32,375 bases of DNA from an uncultured Ruminococcus sp. (GTDB lineage Bacteria > Bacillota > Clostridia > Oscillospirales > Acutalibacteraceae): contig CACYWT010000033.1 of assembly GCA_902778175.1 (NCBI GenBank), forward strand, positions 1-32,375, written 5' to 3'. Shown here one piece after another: positions 22,571 through 29,888 of the stretch (within the stretch, counting starts at the first letter, position 1; each line of letters opens with the position of its first letter). Under the pieces are notes generated by a model. The model was given only the letters and a program-made list of their open reading frames with translations, had not been told where the DNA came from and searched no databases. The position numbers were made by a program, and so were the translations under genes.

Positions 22571-22603
22571 ATTCTGATTTAGCTTAGTAACAATAAGTAC
22601 TAT

Positions 22604-22633
22604 GCCCCGAAGCACTTTGAAGTGCTTCGGGGC
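22604..22633. terminator. Long perfect hairpin between convergent genes
   Basis: GCCCCGAAGCACT and AGTGCTTCGGGGC form a 13-bp perfect stem with a 4-base loop. It lies between the end of the GNAT gene and the end of the minus-strand CHAP gene. Neither side has a strong T run (AAAA follows on the plus strand), so termination is likely but not certain. Confidence 0.6.
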
Positions 22634-22686
22634 AAAACTTCTATATGGGTATCTGTTTTAGGGTGTCCGGTAATTTTATGTCTGTA

Positions 22687-24822
22687 TCAGGTTTTGTATT
22701 TTGGTGTTATAAATCCGCGTATGAATTTGTCATTCGGGGGTATTTTTCTGTATTCTACGAAATCATCTCCGTTTTTATCGTTGTCGTCGCGGTTTCCTTC
22801 GATCATTGTCATTGTTCCGCTGTTCACATCAACAACGACCCCGACATGATAGGCTCCGTAATCACAATCTCCGATACCGTCGTCCTCCCAGTTGTATACT
22901 ATGATATCGCCGCGTTCGGGTATATATGCGTCATCTTCTACCCATATGCCCATATTCCTGGCGCCGAGTACCATCATCGGACAGCTGCAGCTCGGATAGA
23001 TAAGATCTGCTTTTCCTGCTTTCATGAATACAGCGGATACGAAGGTCGCGCACCAGGGATCAAGTCCTCTCATATAATATGTACCCGGGATACGGCCGTT
23101 GTTGTATGTGTCGAATATCTCCATGTAGGAGCCGTCTGCTTCGGTGTATCTGTGCCAGCTTATCCCGGCGTCGGCTACTTTTTTTCTGTCCGATTCCTTT
23201 ACTACAGTGACCTTGCATACATCTGTTTTTCCGTTGTAGGAGGTCACGCGGATCTCGGAGGTACCGATCTTTTTGCCGGTGACTTTGCCGTTCCAGTTGT
23301 TCTTGTCCAGCTCAAGGACGCCGTTATTCGTAACGCTGTATTTTCTGCCTGCGGAGGCTTCGTTTTCGTCAAGCCAGCTTCTGATGCAGTAGCTTTCGCC
23401 AAGCTCGATAGTAAGCTTGTTTCTGCCTAAATGGATCCTTTTCGGTGCTGCCTTTACATTGACGATGCAAGTTCCTGTTTTTCCATTGGGCAGCTTTACC
23501 GCAACGGTAGTTTTGCCGATCTTTTTGCCGGTAACATAGCCGTTTTTATCAATGGCAGCTTTTTTGGGATTCCATGAATAATAGGTCCTGTAGTACTGTG
23601 CGCCGCCGATCGGAATACTTGTGACTTTGCATCTTTCGCCAAGACCGATAGTGATTTCCTTATTCTTGAATCTGATATTCTTTGCCGCTTGCTTTACTTT
23701 GACGGTGCATACTGCTTTTTTGCCGTTATAGGTTTTTACCGTGATCTCGGCGGTGCCTTCTGATACGGCTCGTATATTGACATTCCAGCCTTTTCTTTCA
23801 ACACGGGCGACCTTGCTGTTGCTTGAGGAATATTCTCTGTTGACGGCAAAGCTCCCGTTATTCACATAGCTTGATATCGGTATGACTTCTCCCTTTGCGG
23901 CTTCTATTGAAGATGGGGTGAGGGATATTTTTTGCGGAGCTTTTTTTACTGTGACATTGACATATGCCAGCTTTTTTCCGTTATACCATATTCCGAGATA
24001 AGCCTTGCCCGGCGCGAAGGTACAGACTTTGCCCTGTTTATATACCGCGACGGATTCATCTGAGCTTACGATTTTAAGCCTGCTGCGGTCGGCGTTTGAA
24101 GGCTGTACCGAATAATTCTTTATATAGCCGGATTCTCCTGCGCCGAGGGTAAGCGAATCAACAGCGGTGACTTTTTTTACCGGGATATAGACATTGACCC
24201 TGAATTTTTCGGACAGCTTTTTGTATTTAACGATAATTGTTGTCTGTCCTTTTTTTCTTGTGGTAACGATCCCTTTGTTTACAGAAGCGACGGTTCCGGA
24301 AGAGGAAGAATACAGCGGCTTGCCATTACCGTAATCAGGGAATAGCGACGCTTTGATCTGTAGCTTTGAGCCGACTGCAAGGGAAGTATCCTTATTATCG
24401 AGAGATATCATTGCCACTTCTCCGTGGTTAAGGATTTTAAAGGGTATTTTGTTTTTATCAGCGAATATATGCGCATAGGAACCGCCCGGGCAGAAGATCG
24501 TCAGTTTTTTGCAGTCTGCAAAAGTATTAACCCCGATTTCCCTGACGGTTTCGGGTATAAAGATATGGGTGATATCGGGATTATCCGCAAAGGTTTCTGC
24601 TGAGATTGCTTTTACTGTATGTCCGTCGAGTATTGAAGGGATCGTAACGGTAGGGCTGGAACTGTTGTATGATGTCAGTCTTGCGCAGCCTTTATTGTCG
24701 AGGTCGTAACTGAAATCTTCTGACGATGCAGCCGATGCCGAAACTGCCGAGAGTACCGGTATGATAGCCAGCAACATAAATACAGTTATTATTGCCAGCC
24801 CTATTCTTGTTTTAGTTTTCAT
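22687..24822 (-). CDS. Secreted protein with BspA-like leucine-rich repeats, BIG2 domains and a CHAP amidase domain
   Basis: 711 residues. A signal peptide (1-32, ending ASA) is followed by a short BspA-type leucine-rich repeat region (about 60-120, with FADNPDITHIFIPETVREIG). Next come about five BIG2-like immunoglobulin domains (about 137-545), each with patterns such as YSSSSGTVASV or ITVKTYNGKKAVC. The C-terminal CHAP domain is about 575-705, with Cys591 in PWCATFVS, His659 in YHVGVVVD and Glu675 in MIEGN. CHAP domains cut peptidoglycan amide bonds. The BIG2 and leucine-rich parts probably bind wall or surface partners. No membrane anchor or LPXTG motif was seen. GGAGAAAG precedes the ATG. 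It has its own near-consensus promoter. With the NlpC/P60 protein, it makes two wall hydrolases around the small GNAT gene. Confidence 0.9.
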   Translation of the reverse strand: MKTKTRIGLAIITVFMLLAIIPVLSAVSASAASSEDFSYDLDNKGCARLTSYNSSSPTVTIPSILDGHTVKAISAETFADNPDITHIFIPETVREIGVNTFADCKKLTIFCPGGSYAHIFADKNKIPFKILNHGEVAMISLDNKDTSLAVGSKLQIKASLFPDYGNGKPLYSSSSGTVASVNKGIVTTRKKGQTTIIVKYKKLSEKFRVNVYIPVKKVTAVDSLTLGAGESGYIKNYSVQPSNADRSRLKIVSSDESVAVYKQGKVCTFAPGKAYLGIWYNGKKLAYVNVTVKKAPQKISLTPSSIEAAKGEVIPISSYVNNGSFAVNREYSSSNSKVARVERKGWNVNIRAVSEGTAEITVKTYNGKKAVCTVKVKQAAKNIRFKNKEITIGLGERCKVTSIPIGGAQYYRTYYSWNPKKAAIDKNGYVTGKKIGKTTVAVKLPNGKTGTCIVNVKAAPKRIHLGRNKLTIELGESYCIRSWLDENEASAGRKYSVTNNGVLELDKNNWNGKVTGKKIGTSEIRVTSYNGKTDVCKVTVVKESDRKKVADAGISWHRYTEADGSYMEIFDTYNNGRIPGTYYMRGLDPWCATFVSAVFMKAGKADLIYPSCSCPMMVLGARNMGIWVEDDAYIPERGDIIVYNWEDDGIGDCDYGAYHVGVVVDVNSGTMTMIEGNRDDNDKNGDDFVEYRKIPPNDKFIRGFITPKYKT

Positions 24823-24868
24823 TATTCTTTCTCCGTTCTGTAAGGATACAGTATATAATATTATATCA

Positions 24869-24897
24869 ATTATATCACAAAAACCGGTTTATATCAA
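24869..24897 (-). promoter_or_regulatory. Promoter of the CHAP protein gene
   Basis: On the minus strand TTGATA and TATAAT are 17 bp apart, about 47 bp before the ATG. Confidence 0.8.
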
Positions 24898-24970
24898 GAA
24901 AAATATTTGTTGAATATAACCATTGTTTCAGCTTATATAAGATCAGTTCTCATACCGCAGCCTGAGAAAA

Positions 24971-25038
24971 ATAAAAAATAAAAACCCCTGATTAGCGGAA
25001 TCAAGGGTTTTATCAGGAGCGGAGAGTGAGGGATTCGA
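24971..25038. repeat. 68-bp direct repeat, copy 1: duplicated tRNA-Ser 3' end plus terminator
   Basis: 67 of 68 bases match 25161-25228, exactly 190 bp away; the one difference is at 24995. On the minus strand it holds the last 18 bases of the tRNA (from TCGAATCCC to CTCTCC), the following spacer and the terminator hairpin. The rest of the tRNA is absent, so this is a remnant, not a gene. Confidence 0.9.
24983..25009 (-). terminator. Duplicated copy of the tRNA-Ser terminator
   Basis: AACCCTTGATT and AATCAGGGGTT pair on the minus strand (one T-G pair), followed by a T-rich run. It is the second terminator met by any transcript leaving the tRNA gene. Confidence 0.8.
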
Positions 25039-25160
25039 CCAAAGGCTTCGCCTTTGATGGCTTGCGCTTGCGCGCTGCGCCGCTCTTCGCTAAAAATGCT
25101 CCGCCGGAGCATTTTTTTAACGCTCAGACCCTCACGGGTTCGAATCCCTGAGCAAATATA
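25039..25160. other. 122-bp segment between the duplicated tRNA ends, possible element remnant
   Basis: No gene. It contains a perfect hairpin CAAAGGC-TTC-GCCTTTG (25040-25056), a GC-rich stretch, a perfect bidirectional terminator-like hairpin (25092-25118), and at 25130-25153 an inverted piece of tRNA T-arm sequence (GGGTTCGAATCCC). It lies exactly between the two 68-bp repeats, as a remnant of an element integrated at the tRNA 3' end would. Confidence 0.5.
25092..25118. terminator. Bidirectional terminator-like hairpin
   Basis: AAAAATGCTCC and GGAGCATTTTT form an 11-bp perfect stem around GCC, with T runs usable on both strands. Confidence 0.7.
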
Positions 25161-25172
25161 ATAAAAAATAAA

Positions 25173-25199
25173 AACCCCTGATTACCGGAATCAAGGGTT
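25173..25199 (-). terminator. Terminator of tRNA-Ser
   Basis: On the minus strand AACCCTTGATT pairs with AATCAGGGGTT, followed by TTTTATTTTTTAT. It begins about 11 bases after the mature tRNA end. Confidence 0.85.
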
Positions 25200-25209
25200 T
25201 TATCAGGAG

Positions 25210-25298
25210 CGGAGAGTGAGGGATTCGAACCCTCGAAACGGGGTTAGCGTTTACACGATTTCCAATCGTGCTCCTTCGGCCATCTCGGACAACTCTCC
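25210..25298 (-). tRNA. tRNA-Ser (anticodon GGA)
   Basis: The 89-nt minus-strand sequence folds as a class II tRNA. The acceptor GGAGAGT pairs with ACTCTCC, and the discriminator is G. The anticodon stem is CACGA/TCGTG with loop TTGGAAA, giving GGA and reading UCC/UCU. A long serine-type variable arm follows (around CGCTAACCCCG), then T stem GAGGG/CCCTC with loop TTCGAAT. CCA is not encoded. It has a clear promoter (25337-25365) and terminator. Confidence 0.95.
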
Positions 25299-25336
25299 GT
25301 ATGATCGAAAAATGAGCGTTTTTTCAACGCTTATGT

Positions 25337-25365
25337 ATTATAACATAACTTTGTGTAAATTGCAA
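25337..25365 (-). promoter_or_regulatory. Promoter of tRNA-Ser
   Basis: On the minus strand TTGCAA and TATAAT are 17 bp apart, about 38 bp upstream of the mature 5' end. Confidence 0.8.
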
Positions 25366-25443
25366 GCTTTTTTTAACGGTTTTTTGAAAGTACTTTTTTC
25401 GTGTATTTTTACCTGCTGATTGAAAAAAATTATAAAAAAATGT

Positions 25444-25472
25444 TTGATTATTTGTTTAATTTGTAGTATAAT
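25444..25472 (+). promoter_or_regulatory. Promoter of the membrane-protein gene at 25506
   Basis: TTGATT and TATAAT are 17 bp apart, followed by AAGGAGGAG at 25491-25499 ahead of the ATG. Confidence 0.8.
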
Positions 25473-25505
25473 AAATGGTATCAGAATTAAAAAGGAGGAG
25501 ATCAT

Positions 25506-26138
25506 ATGGACAAATTAATGGATTTGGGTCATATGGATAATTATTACGAGCAGATCGTTAAGAAAAAGTTTACGGCTAATCAGCTTATGACTATAGTAAT
25601 GGGTATATGCGGTATCGTTCTGGTGATCGTTCTTTGTGTTTTCTTTTCCAAAAGGATCCCTGCACTCGTTCCGGTTTCACTTATTGCCCTTGGCGTCGGT
25701 GTCTGGCTTATATATACTCTGATAAAAAATTCCGGCGTTGAATATGAATATACCTTCGTTATGGGCGAAATGCGTATTGAGCGTATCAAGGGTAAATCCA
25801 AACGCAGAAAGATCACGGCTTTCGATGTCAAGGATATTGATGATCTCGGAAAATACATCGACCGCGAAACAGGCAAGCGTAATGTTGATCCTTCAAAATT
25901 CGGCGTGGTGCTCCATGCCGAGGAAAATGATGTCAACCTGAATACCTATTACCTCGTTATTCACGATAAGATCCGCCATAAGAGAGCACTCATTACCCTT
26001 ACACCCAATAATACGACACTTGAAAAGATCCGTCCCTTCCTTTCCGTTGAGTTAAAGAAAAAATATCTCAAGCTCATGAAGGAAGAAGAAAAAAATGCAG
26101 TCAAGGCTCCTGCCGAAACTGCTGTAAATGACAATTGA
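25506..26138 (+). CDS. Two-helix membrane protein with a cytoplasmic domain, possibly DUF6106
   Basis: 210 residues. A charged N-terminus (about 1-24) is followed by two adjacent membrane helices (about 26-46 and 51-72) separated by SKRIPALVP. Next is a soluble part of about 135 residues, predicted mixed alpha/beta (YEYTFVMGEMRIERIKGKSKRR; VVLHAEEN; ALITLTPNN). It ends with a Lys/Glu-rich helix. The general plan resembles bacterial PH-like membrane proteins. I have seen similar proteins called DUF6106, but cannot confirm that here. It is a single-gene unit with strong promoter, ribosome site and terminator. Function unknown. Confidence 0.8.
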   Translation: MDKLMDLGHMDNYYEQIVKKKFTANQLMTIVMGICGIVLVIVLCVFFSKRIPALVPVSLIALGVGVWLIYTLIKNSGVEYEYTFVMGEMRIERIKGKSKRRKITAFDVKDIDDLGKYIDRETGKRNVDPSKFGVVLHAEENDVNLNTYYLVIHDKIRHKRALITLTPNNTTLEKIRPFLSVELKKKYLKLMKEEEKNAVKAPAETAVNDN

Positions 26139-26152
26139 TCCTGTTATTTTTC

Positions 26153-26189
26153 CCCCCTGCCCCTATTGTGACGGCAGGGGGATTTTTTT
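26153..26189 (+). terminator. Terminator of the gene at 25506-26138
   Basis: CCCCCTGCC and GGCAGGGGG form a 9-bp perfect stem with an 11-base loop, then ATTTTTTT. The convergent DUF2130 gene ends 5 bp further on. Confidence 0.9.
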
Positions 26190-26193
26190 CGCA

Positions 26194-27765
26194 TCAGTCT
26201 TCTTCGTCGCTGTTCAGAGCGGCAAATTTCTGCTGCATGGTCGGATTTCCGCGTGTAAGCTTTTTTATGCTCAGATCCTGCGCCTTGTCGTTTGCAAGAC
26301 GGAGGTTGTTTTCGGAGGAAAGCAGATTTTCCTTTGTCTTTTGCAGATGATCTATGGTCTTGTCGATCTCTTCTATGGCTGTCTGGAATTTTCTGCTTGC
26401 AAGCTCATAATTTCTTACGAATTTATCCTTGAAATCATTCATTTTGGCTTCAAAATTCGTGATGTCAATATTCTGCTGCCGCGTAAGAGCAAGCTCTTTG
26501 CGGTATTGCAGTGATCCCCGCGCTGCATTGCGCAGAAGAGTTATTATCTGAATGAAAAACTGCGGCCGGATGACATACATCTTATCATACCGGTAGGATA
26601 CGTCAACTATGCCCGTGTTGTAATAATCGTTGTCGCTTTCGAGCAGGGTGACAAGAACGGCATATTCGCATTTCTTTTCCTTTCTGTCCTTGTCCAGCTC
26701 CTTGAAGAAATCTTCGTTTTTGTGTTTTGTCTTGGTTTCTGCGTTTTCATTTTTCATTTCAAACATTATGGATATGTATTCTTCGCCGTCCTCGTAATCT
26801 CTGAAAATGAAATCTCCCTTGCTGCCTGTGCGCGCGTCGTTGTCCTTTTCAAAATAGGCATTCGGGAATGCTGTCATGCGTATGCGGTTAAATTCCGTCA
26901 TACAGTGCTGTTCAAGCGTTTCACCGACCATTTTTGTCGAAAGACGGGATTTGAAATCACGGAGCTGTTCTATCTGTTTGTCTTTTTCCTCGATCTGTAT
27001 ACGGCAGCTTTCTTTCAGGGCGCTGTTTTTTTCCATCAGTCCGATGATCTCATTCTGCTTTATTTTCAGCTCTGCATTATTCTTTTCGGTCAGCTCATCA
27101 ACGGCTTTTTTTACGGCAAGCTGTTTTTGGATATCGGTCTTATCCAGTTTAGCTTTAAGCTCGTTTACGGTTCTTTCCTTATCGTGCTGTTCGTTTATTA
27201 TATCCTCTTCAAGCTTATGTATTCTTTCCTCGGCTTCACGGCGGTTTTTGGCAAGGGCAAGCTCCTTGTCCTGCGCGGAGGCGTCAAGCTTTGCCTGCAA
27301 TTGAGCGATCAGCTTATCCTTCTGCGCTTCGCTGTCCTTAACGGCAAGCTCCTTGTCCTGCGCGGAGGCGTCAAGCTTTGCCTGTAATTGCGCGATCAGC
27401 TTATCCTTCTGCGCTTCGCTGTCCTTTACGGCAAGCTCCTTGTCCTGCGCGGAGGCGTCAAGCCTTGCCTGCAATTGCGCGATCAGCCTATCCTTCTGCG
27501 CCTCGCTGTCCTTTAGGGCAAGTTCTTTATCCTGGGCGGAAGCTGCAAGCTTTGCTTCAAGCTCCCTGATCCTTTCGTTCTTCTCTGCTTCAAGCTTTTG
27601 CATTGCGTTTTTTGCTTCTGAGCGCAGAAGTTCATCTGACGCTTTCACCCTTTGAGAAAGCTCATCATTGAAGCTTTTGTCACGCACCTGTTTCAGAATA
27701 TCGGCATAGCTTGCCTCATCTATCGTAAAGGTTTTTCCACATTCTGGGCATCGGATCTCTTTCAT
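26194..27765 (-). CDS. DUF2130 coiled-coil protein with a restriction-enzyme-like domain
   Basis: 523 residues. The N-terminus has a CPECGKTF knuckle with only one Cys pair. Residues about 20-290 are a long charged coiled coil, including three near-perfect 29-residue repeats ([23 protein letters not shown]). The DUF2130 domain (about 295-470) includes [27 protein letters not shown] and FEMKNE, consistent with a PD-(D/E)XK nuclease-like core (Asp in GDFIF, Glu-x-Lys in FEMKNE). A further helical part ends the protein. No signal or membrane segment, so it is cytoplasmic. The function of the family is unknown, and nuclease activity is inferred only. AAGGAG precedes the ATG. No restriction or phage genes adjoin it. 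Confidence 0.88.
   Translation of the reverse strand: MKEIRCPECGKTFTIDEASYADILKQVRDKSFNDELSQRVKASDELLRSEAKNAMQKLEAEKNERIRELEAKLAASAQDKELALKDSEAQKDRLIAQLQARLDASAQDKELAVKDSEAQKDKLIAQLQAKLDASAQDKELAVKDSEAQKDKLIAQLQAKLDASAQDKELALAKNRREAEERIHKLEEDIINEQHDKERTVNELKAKLDKTDIQKQLAVKKAVDELTEKNNAELKIKQNEIIGLMEKNSALKESCRIQIEEKDKQIEQLRDFKSRLSTKMVGETLEQHCMTEFNRIRMTAFPNAYFEKDNDARTGSKGDFIFRDYEDGEEYISIMFEMKNENAETKTKHKNEDFFKELDKDRKEKKCEYAVLVTLLESDNDYYNTGIVDVSYRYDKMYVIRPQFFIQIITLLRNAARGSLQYRKELALTRQQNIDITNFEAKMNDFKDKFVRNYELASRKFQTAIEEIDKTIDHLQKTKENLLSSENNLRLANDKAQDLSIKKLTRGNPTMQQKFAALNSDEED
27261..27608. repeat. 87-bp tandem repeat in the DUF2130 gene
   Basis: Units start at 27261, 27348, 27435 and (diverged) 27522, each 87 bp apart. 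The first two differ at only three positions. Each encodes a 29-residue coiled-coil block, a length consistent with one heptad plus two hendecads. Confidence 0.9.
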
Positions 27766-27806
27766 TCCGTATCGGCTCCTTCCGGTAAATATTTTATGTT
27801 ATGTAT

Positions 27807-27834
27807 AGTATATCATATTTCACCATAAAATCAA
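27807..27834 (-). promoter_or_regulatory. Promoter of the DUF2130 gene
   Basis: On the minus strand TTGATT and TATACT are 16 bp apart, about 42 bp before the ATG. Confidence 0.65.
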
Positions 27835-27851
27835 AGTTCTGAAAAACAAAA

Positions 27852-27873
27852 AATGCAGGCATCAGCCTGCATT
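27852..27873 (-). terminator. Terminator of the lipoprotein gene at 27881-28231
   Basis: AATGCAGGC and GCCTGCATT form a 9-bp perfect stem around a 4-base loop, followed on the minus strand by TTTTTG and TTTTTC. Confidence 0.9.
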
Positions 27874-27880
27874 GGTGCGA

Positions 27881-28231
27881 TCATGATTTTTTAGTGAATT
27901 TTTCGTCCTTCCAGCTTTTGTGATTTGATCTGAACAGCAATTCCGGAACAGTGTCCGATTCGGGGGCGATCTCGGCATATATTTCATATCCGAGGTTGGT
28001 CGGCATTATCGAGAGCTTGCCGGAAGAATAGCTCCACGGTCCTTTGCCCGGCTCTGAGCCGTCGCTTTCCTGATATCTGATCGTGCCGTCATCTGACAGT
28101 TCGAGGACGCTGCCGGATTCTCCCTGATAGGTTCCGACGAAATCCTTTTCTGTTACAGGTCTGGAGCTGCAGCCTGCTGTAATAATAAAAACAATAACCG
28201 ACAGACAAAAAGCAACGATCGTTTTTTTCAT
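27881..28231 (-). CDS. Small lipoprotein of unknown function
   Basis: 116 residues with a lipoprotein signal peptide ending in the lipobox TAGC (Cys21), followed by SSRPVTEKDFVGTYQG. The mature part looks like a small beta-barrel lipocalin-type domain: GTYQGESGSVLELSDDGTIRYQE and WSYSSGKLSIM. This pattern is shared by many short clostridial lipoproteins, but the family cannot be named. AAAAGGAAG precedes the ATG. It ends at a strong terminator. It stands alone and is divergent from the CpXC gene. Confidence 0.78.
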   Translation of the reverse strand: MKKTIVAFCLSVIVFIITAGCSSRPVTEKDFVGTYQGESGSVLELSDDGTIRYQESDGSEPGKGPWSYSSGKLSIMPTNLGYEIYAEIAPESDTVPELLFRSNHKSWKDEKFTKKS

Positions 28232-28402
28232 AATGATTTACTTCCTTTTCCGGCGAATGATTTCAACACGACATTACTATTATACATTGTTATTGCTGTG
28301 ATATTGTTTATTTTAAAGAAATAATATTAAAACTTTTTTTCAATATTTGTAGATAACGAGGTACAAAAACCGATAAATCGGAAAATTAAAATCATACGGT
28401 GA

Positions 28403-28431
28403 TTGAATATAAAGCTGTTTTATGGTATATT
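28403..28431 (+). promoter_or_regulatory. Promoter of the CpXC gene
   Basis: TTGAAT and TATATT are 17 bp apart. Repeat copy C starts about 18 bp downstream of the -10 box, so it would be transcribed as part of the leader. Confidence 0.6.
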
Positions 28432-28449
28432 ATTACTTGGAAGATACAA

Positions 28450-28520
28450 GGCAACAACGCACAAAGACCGACTGACGGCTTAGAACCGTATCTGCGGCAC
28501 TATCTTTGAGCGGTATTGTC
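28450..28520. repeat. Miniature inverted-repeat element, copy C (71 bp)
   Basis: The left end GGCAACAACGCACAAAGA and right end TCTTTGAGCGGTATTGTC are imperfect inverted repeats matching copies A and B. The middle shares GACGGCTTAG and CTGCGGCACTATCTTTG with copy A. No matching flanking duplication is visible. It lies in the leader of the CpXC gene. Confidence 0.75.
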
Positions 28521-28583
28521 CTGATGTCAATTAATTCGGGAAACCGTTCCGGTGAAGACGGTTATCCTCAATGAGGTGTAAAA

Positions 28584-29243
28584 ATGTCAGAATCTGTTTC
28601 AAAACACATTACCTGCCCGAAATGCTCACAGCAGACGGCAACAAATATACTTGTCAGCGGCAATACCGCAGATGATCCGATGCTCAGAAAAATGATCTTT
28701 GATGAAACGCCCTTTCGATGGAAATGCAAGAAATGCGGTTTCAGTTCAAAATATCAGCATCCGTTTCTTTACAGCGATCCTGCTCACGGATTCATGATAT
28801 ATTATATCCCCAAGGTAGAGCGTCAGAAGGTTTCAGATGCTAAGCTTGAGGCGGAATTTTCCGATATGTCGGAGCTGAAGAAGAGGATCGTTCCGGATAT
28901 CAATGCGATGAAGGAAAAGATCGTTCTTCTCGAAAACGGTATCAATGATATGGCGGTCGAGCTGACAAAGCTTGCCGTTTCCGAGATCGTTGCCAAGGAA
29001 ACGGGGCATAATGTCTATGCAGGCTATTTTACCGATATGAATGTTGAGAAAAATTCCATCAGCTTCCAGTTTTTTGTCGGCGGCGAAAAGCGGTCGTATA
29101 TCCAGTCGACCAGACTTGAGGTCTACAGGCGTTCTCTGGATCTGGTCCGCAGGAATTTTGCCAGGGAGGAAAAGCAGCCGGGATTTCTCAATATCGGCAG
29201 GGAATGGGCGAAGGCGTCGCTCGACAAATACAAAAAGAACTGA
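28584..29243 (+). CDS. CpXC-domain protein
   Basis: 219 residues. The N-terminal CpXC domain has two Cys pairs, TCPKC (about 10-14) and WKCKKCG (about 47-53), expected to bind zinc. The sequence between and after them (DETPFRWKCKKCGFSSKYQHPFLYSD, then FMIYYIPK) is typical of the family. A helical middle (about 95-135) and a mixed C-terminal part follow. No signal or membrane helices, so it is cytoplasmic. The family is widespread in Firmicutes and its function is unknown. The ATG follows GAGGTG at 5 bases. It has a single-gene layout with its own promoter and terminator. Confidence 0.85.
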   Translation: MSESVSKHITCPKCSQQTATNILVSGNTADDPMLRKMIFDETPFRWKCKKCGFSSKYQHPFLYSDPAHGFMIYYIPKVERQKVSDAKLEAEFSDMSELKKRIVPDINAMKEKIVLLENGINDMAVELTKLAVSEIVAKETGHNVYAGYFTDMNVEKNSISFQFFVGGEKRSYIQSTRLEVYRRSLDLVRRNFAREEKQPGFLNIGREWAKASLDKYKKN

Positions 29244-29284
29244 AAAAACCACGGACAAGCTTTCGCCTGCCCGTGGTTTTTTTA
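29243..29284. terminator. Bidirectional terminator between convergent genes
   Basis: AAAAAACCACGG and CCGTGGTTTTTTT pair over 12 positions around a loop with an inner small stem. It serves the CpXC gene on the plus strand and can also stop the minus-strand gene ending at 29299. Confidence 0.9.
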
Positions 29285-29298
29285 TAGAAAGGAGTATG

Positions 29299-29856
29299 TT
29301 ATGAACTTGTTTTTGATTTCTTTACGCTGTCATATATCGTTATCAGCATAAGAAGCATTATCGACAAAAGCCATACGCCGCAGAATGCCCATTTCAGGGT
29401 AGTTATTCCGGAGGAGAGATTTGCATCTCCGTCGGTGAAAAGCGGTGTGACTCTGACTATCCGCATGATGAGAATGTTTTCGATGATATTGAATATCAGA
29501 TACATTATTGCCGAAAATACCGATGCGCGGAAAAGCAGATAATGCTTGTCGTCTTTCAGGTATATCAGCAGCGGAAGTCCTGCCATGAAAACTGCGGTGC
29601 ATATGCAGAAACAGTAATCTATCACGAAGTATCGTGAATAAAGAGCAACTCTGTCGCCGTCTATGTGGGACAGTATGCTCATAAAAGCGTCGGGCGTGTA
29701 GCTCAGGCGCATATCATACGGTCCGTAGCCTCTTGTGGCTTCGTATACAGCCTTCGCTCCGAAAGGTGTCAGGAATAATACTATCCCTGCTGCCGCAGAA
29801 AGTACCAAAAAAATCGGAACAATTATTTTGAGTACCGTTTCCGCTTTTTTCATCAT
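29299..29856 (-). CDS. Four-helix membrane protein of unknown function
   Basis: 185 residues with hydrophobic segments at about 8-30, 77-100, 108-132 and 152-176. A loop of about 45 residues lies between the first two (YEATRGYGPYDMRLSYTPDAFMS), probably outside. The short basic C-terminus VKKSKTSS is probably inside. Family not recognised. The start is one of two adjacent ATG codons behind AAAGGGTG. The promoter (29883-29911) has consensus boxes and is overlapped by a 15-bp palindrome that could bind a repressor. No regulator gene is adjacent. Confidence 0.75.
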   Translation of the reverse strand: MMKKAETVLKIIVPIFLVLSAAAGIVLFLTPFGAKAVYEATRGYGPYDMRLSYTPDAFMSILSHIDGDRVALYSRYFVIDYCFCICTAVFMAGLPLLIYLKDDKHYLLFRASVFSAIMYLIFNIIENILIMRIVRVTPLFTDGDANLSSGITTLKWAFCGVWLLSIMLLMLITIYDSVKKSKTSS

Positions 29857-29873
29857 TTCACCCTTTCGCTTAA

Positions 29874-29888
29874 TATACTATTAGTATA
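29874..29888. promoter_or_regulatory. 15-bp perfect palindrome over the -10 region, candidate operator
   Basis: TATACTA-T-TAGTATA is a perfect inverted repeat covering the -10 box and probable start site of the minus-strand promoter at 29883-29911. This is a classic position for a repressor. It may also be chance in AT-rich sequence. Confidence 0.4.

Larger units (their letters stand above)
28232..28583. other. Divergent intergenic region with promoter and a mobile-repeat copy
   Basis: No gene is supported. It holds an AT-rich part (28265-28400), the CpXC promoter (28403-28431), repeat copy C (28450-28520), and a short hairpin AACCGT/ACGGTT (about 28542-28563) ahead of the GAGGTG ribosome site of the CpXC gene. 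Confidence 0.7.

Noticed and set aside
22645-23430. 261-codon plus-strand open frame
   Set aside because: Antisense shadow of the CHAP and BIG2 coding region.
25130-25153. Second tRNA suggested by a T-arm-like sequence
   Set aside because: Only a T-loop-like GGGTTCGAATCCC is present. No acceptor, D arm or anticodon arm can be built around it, so it is a fragment or inverted copy.
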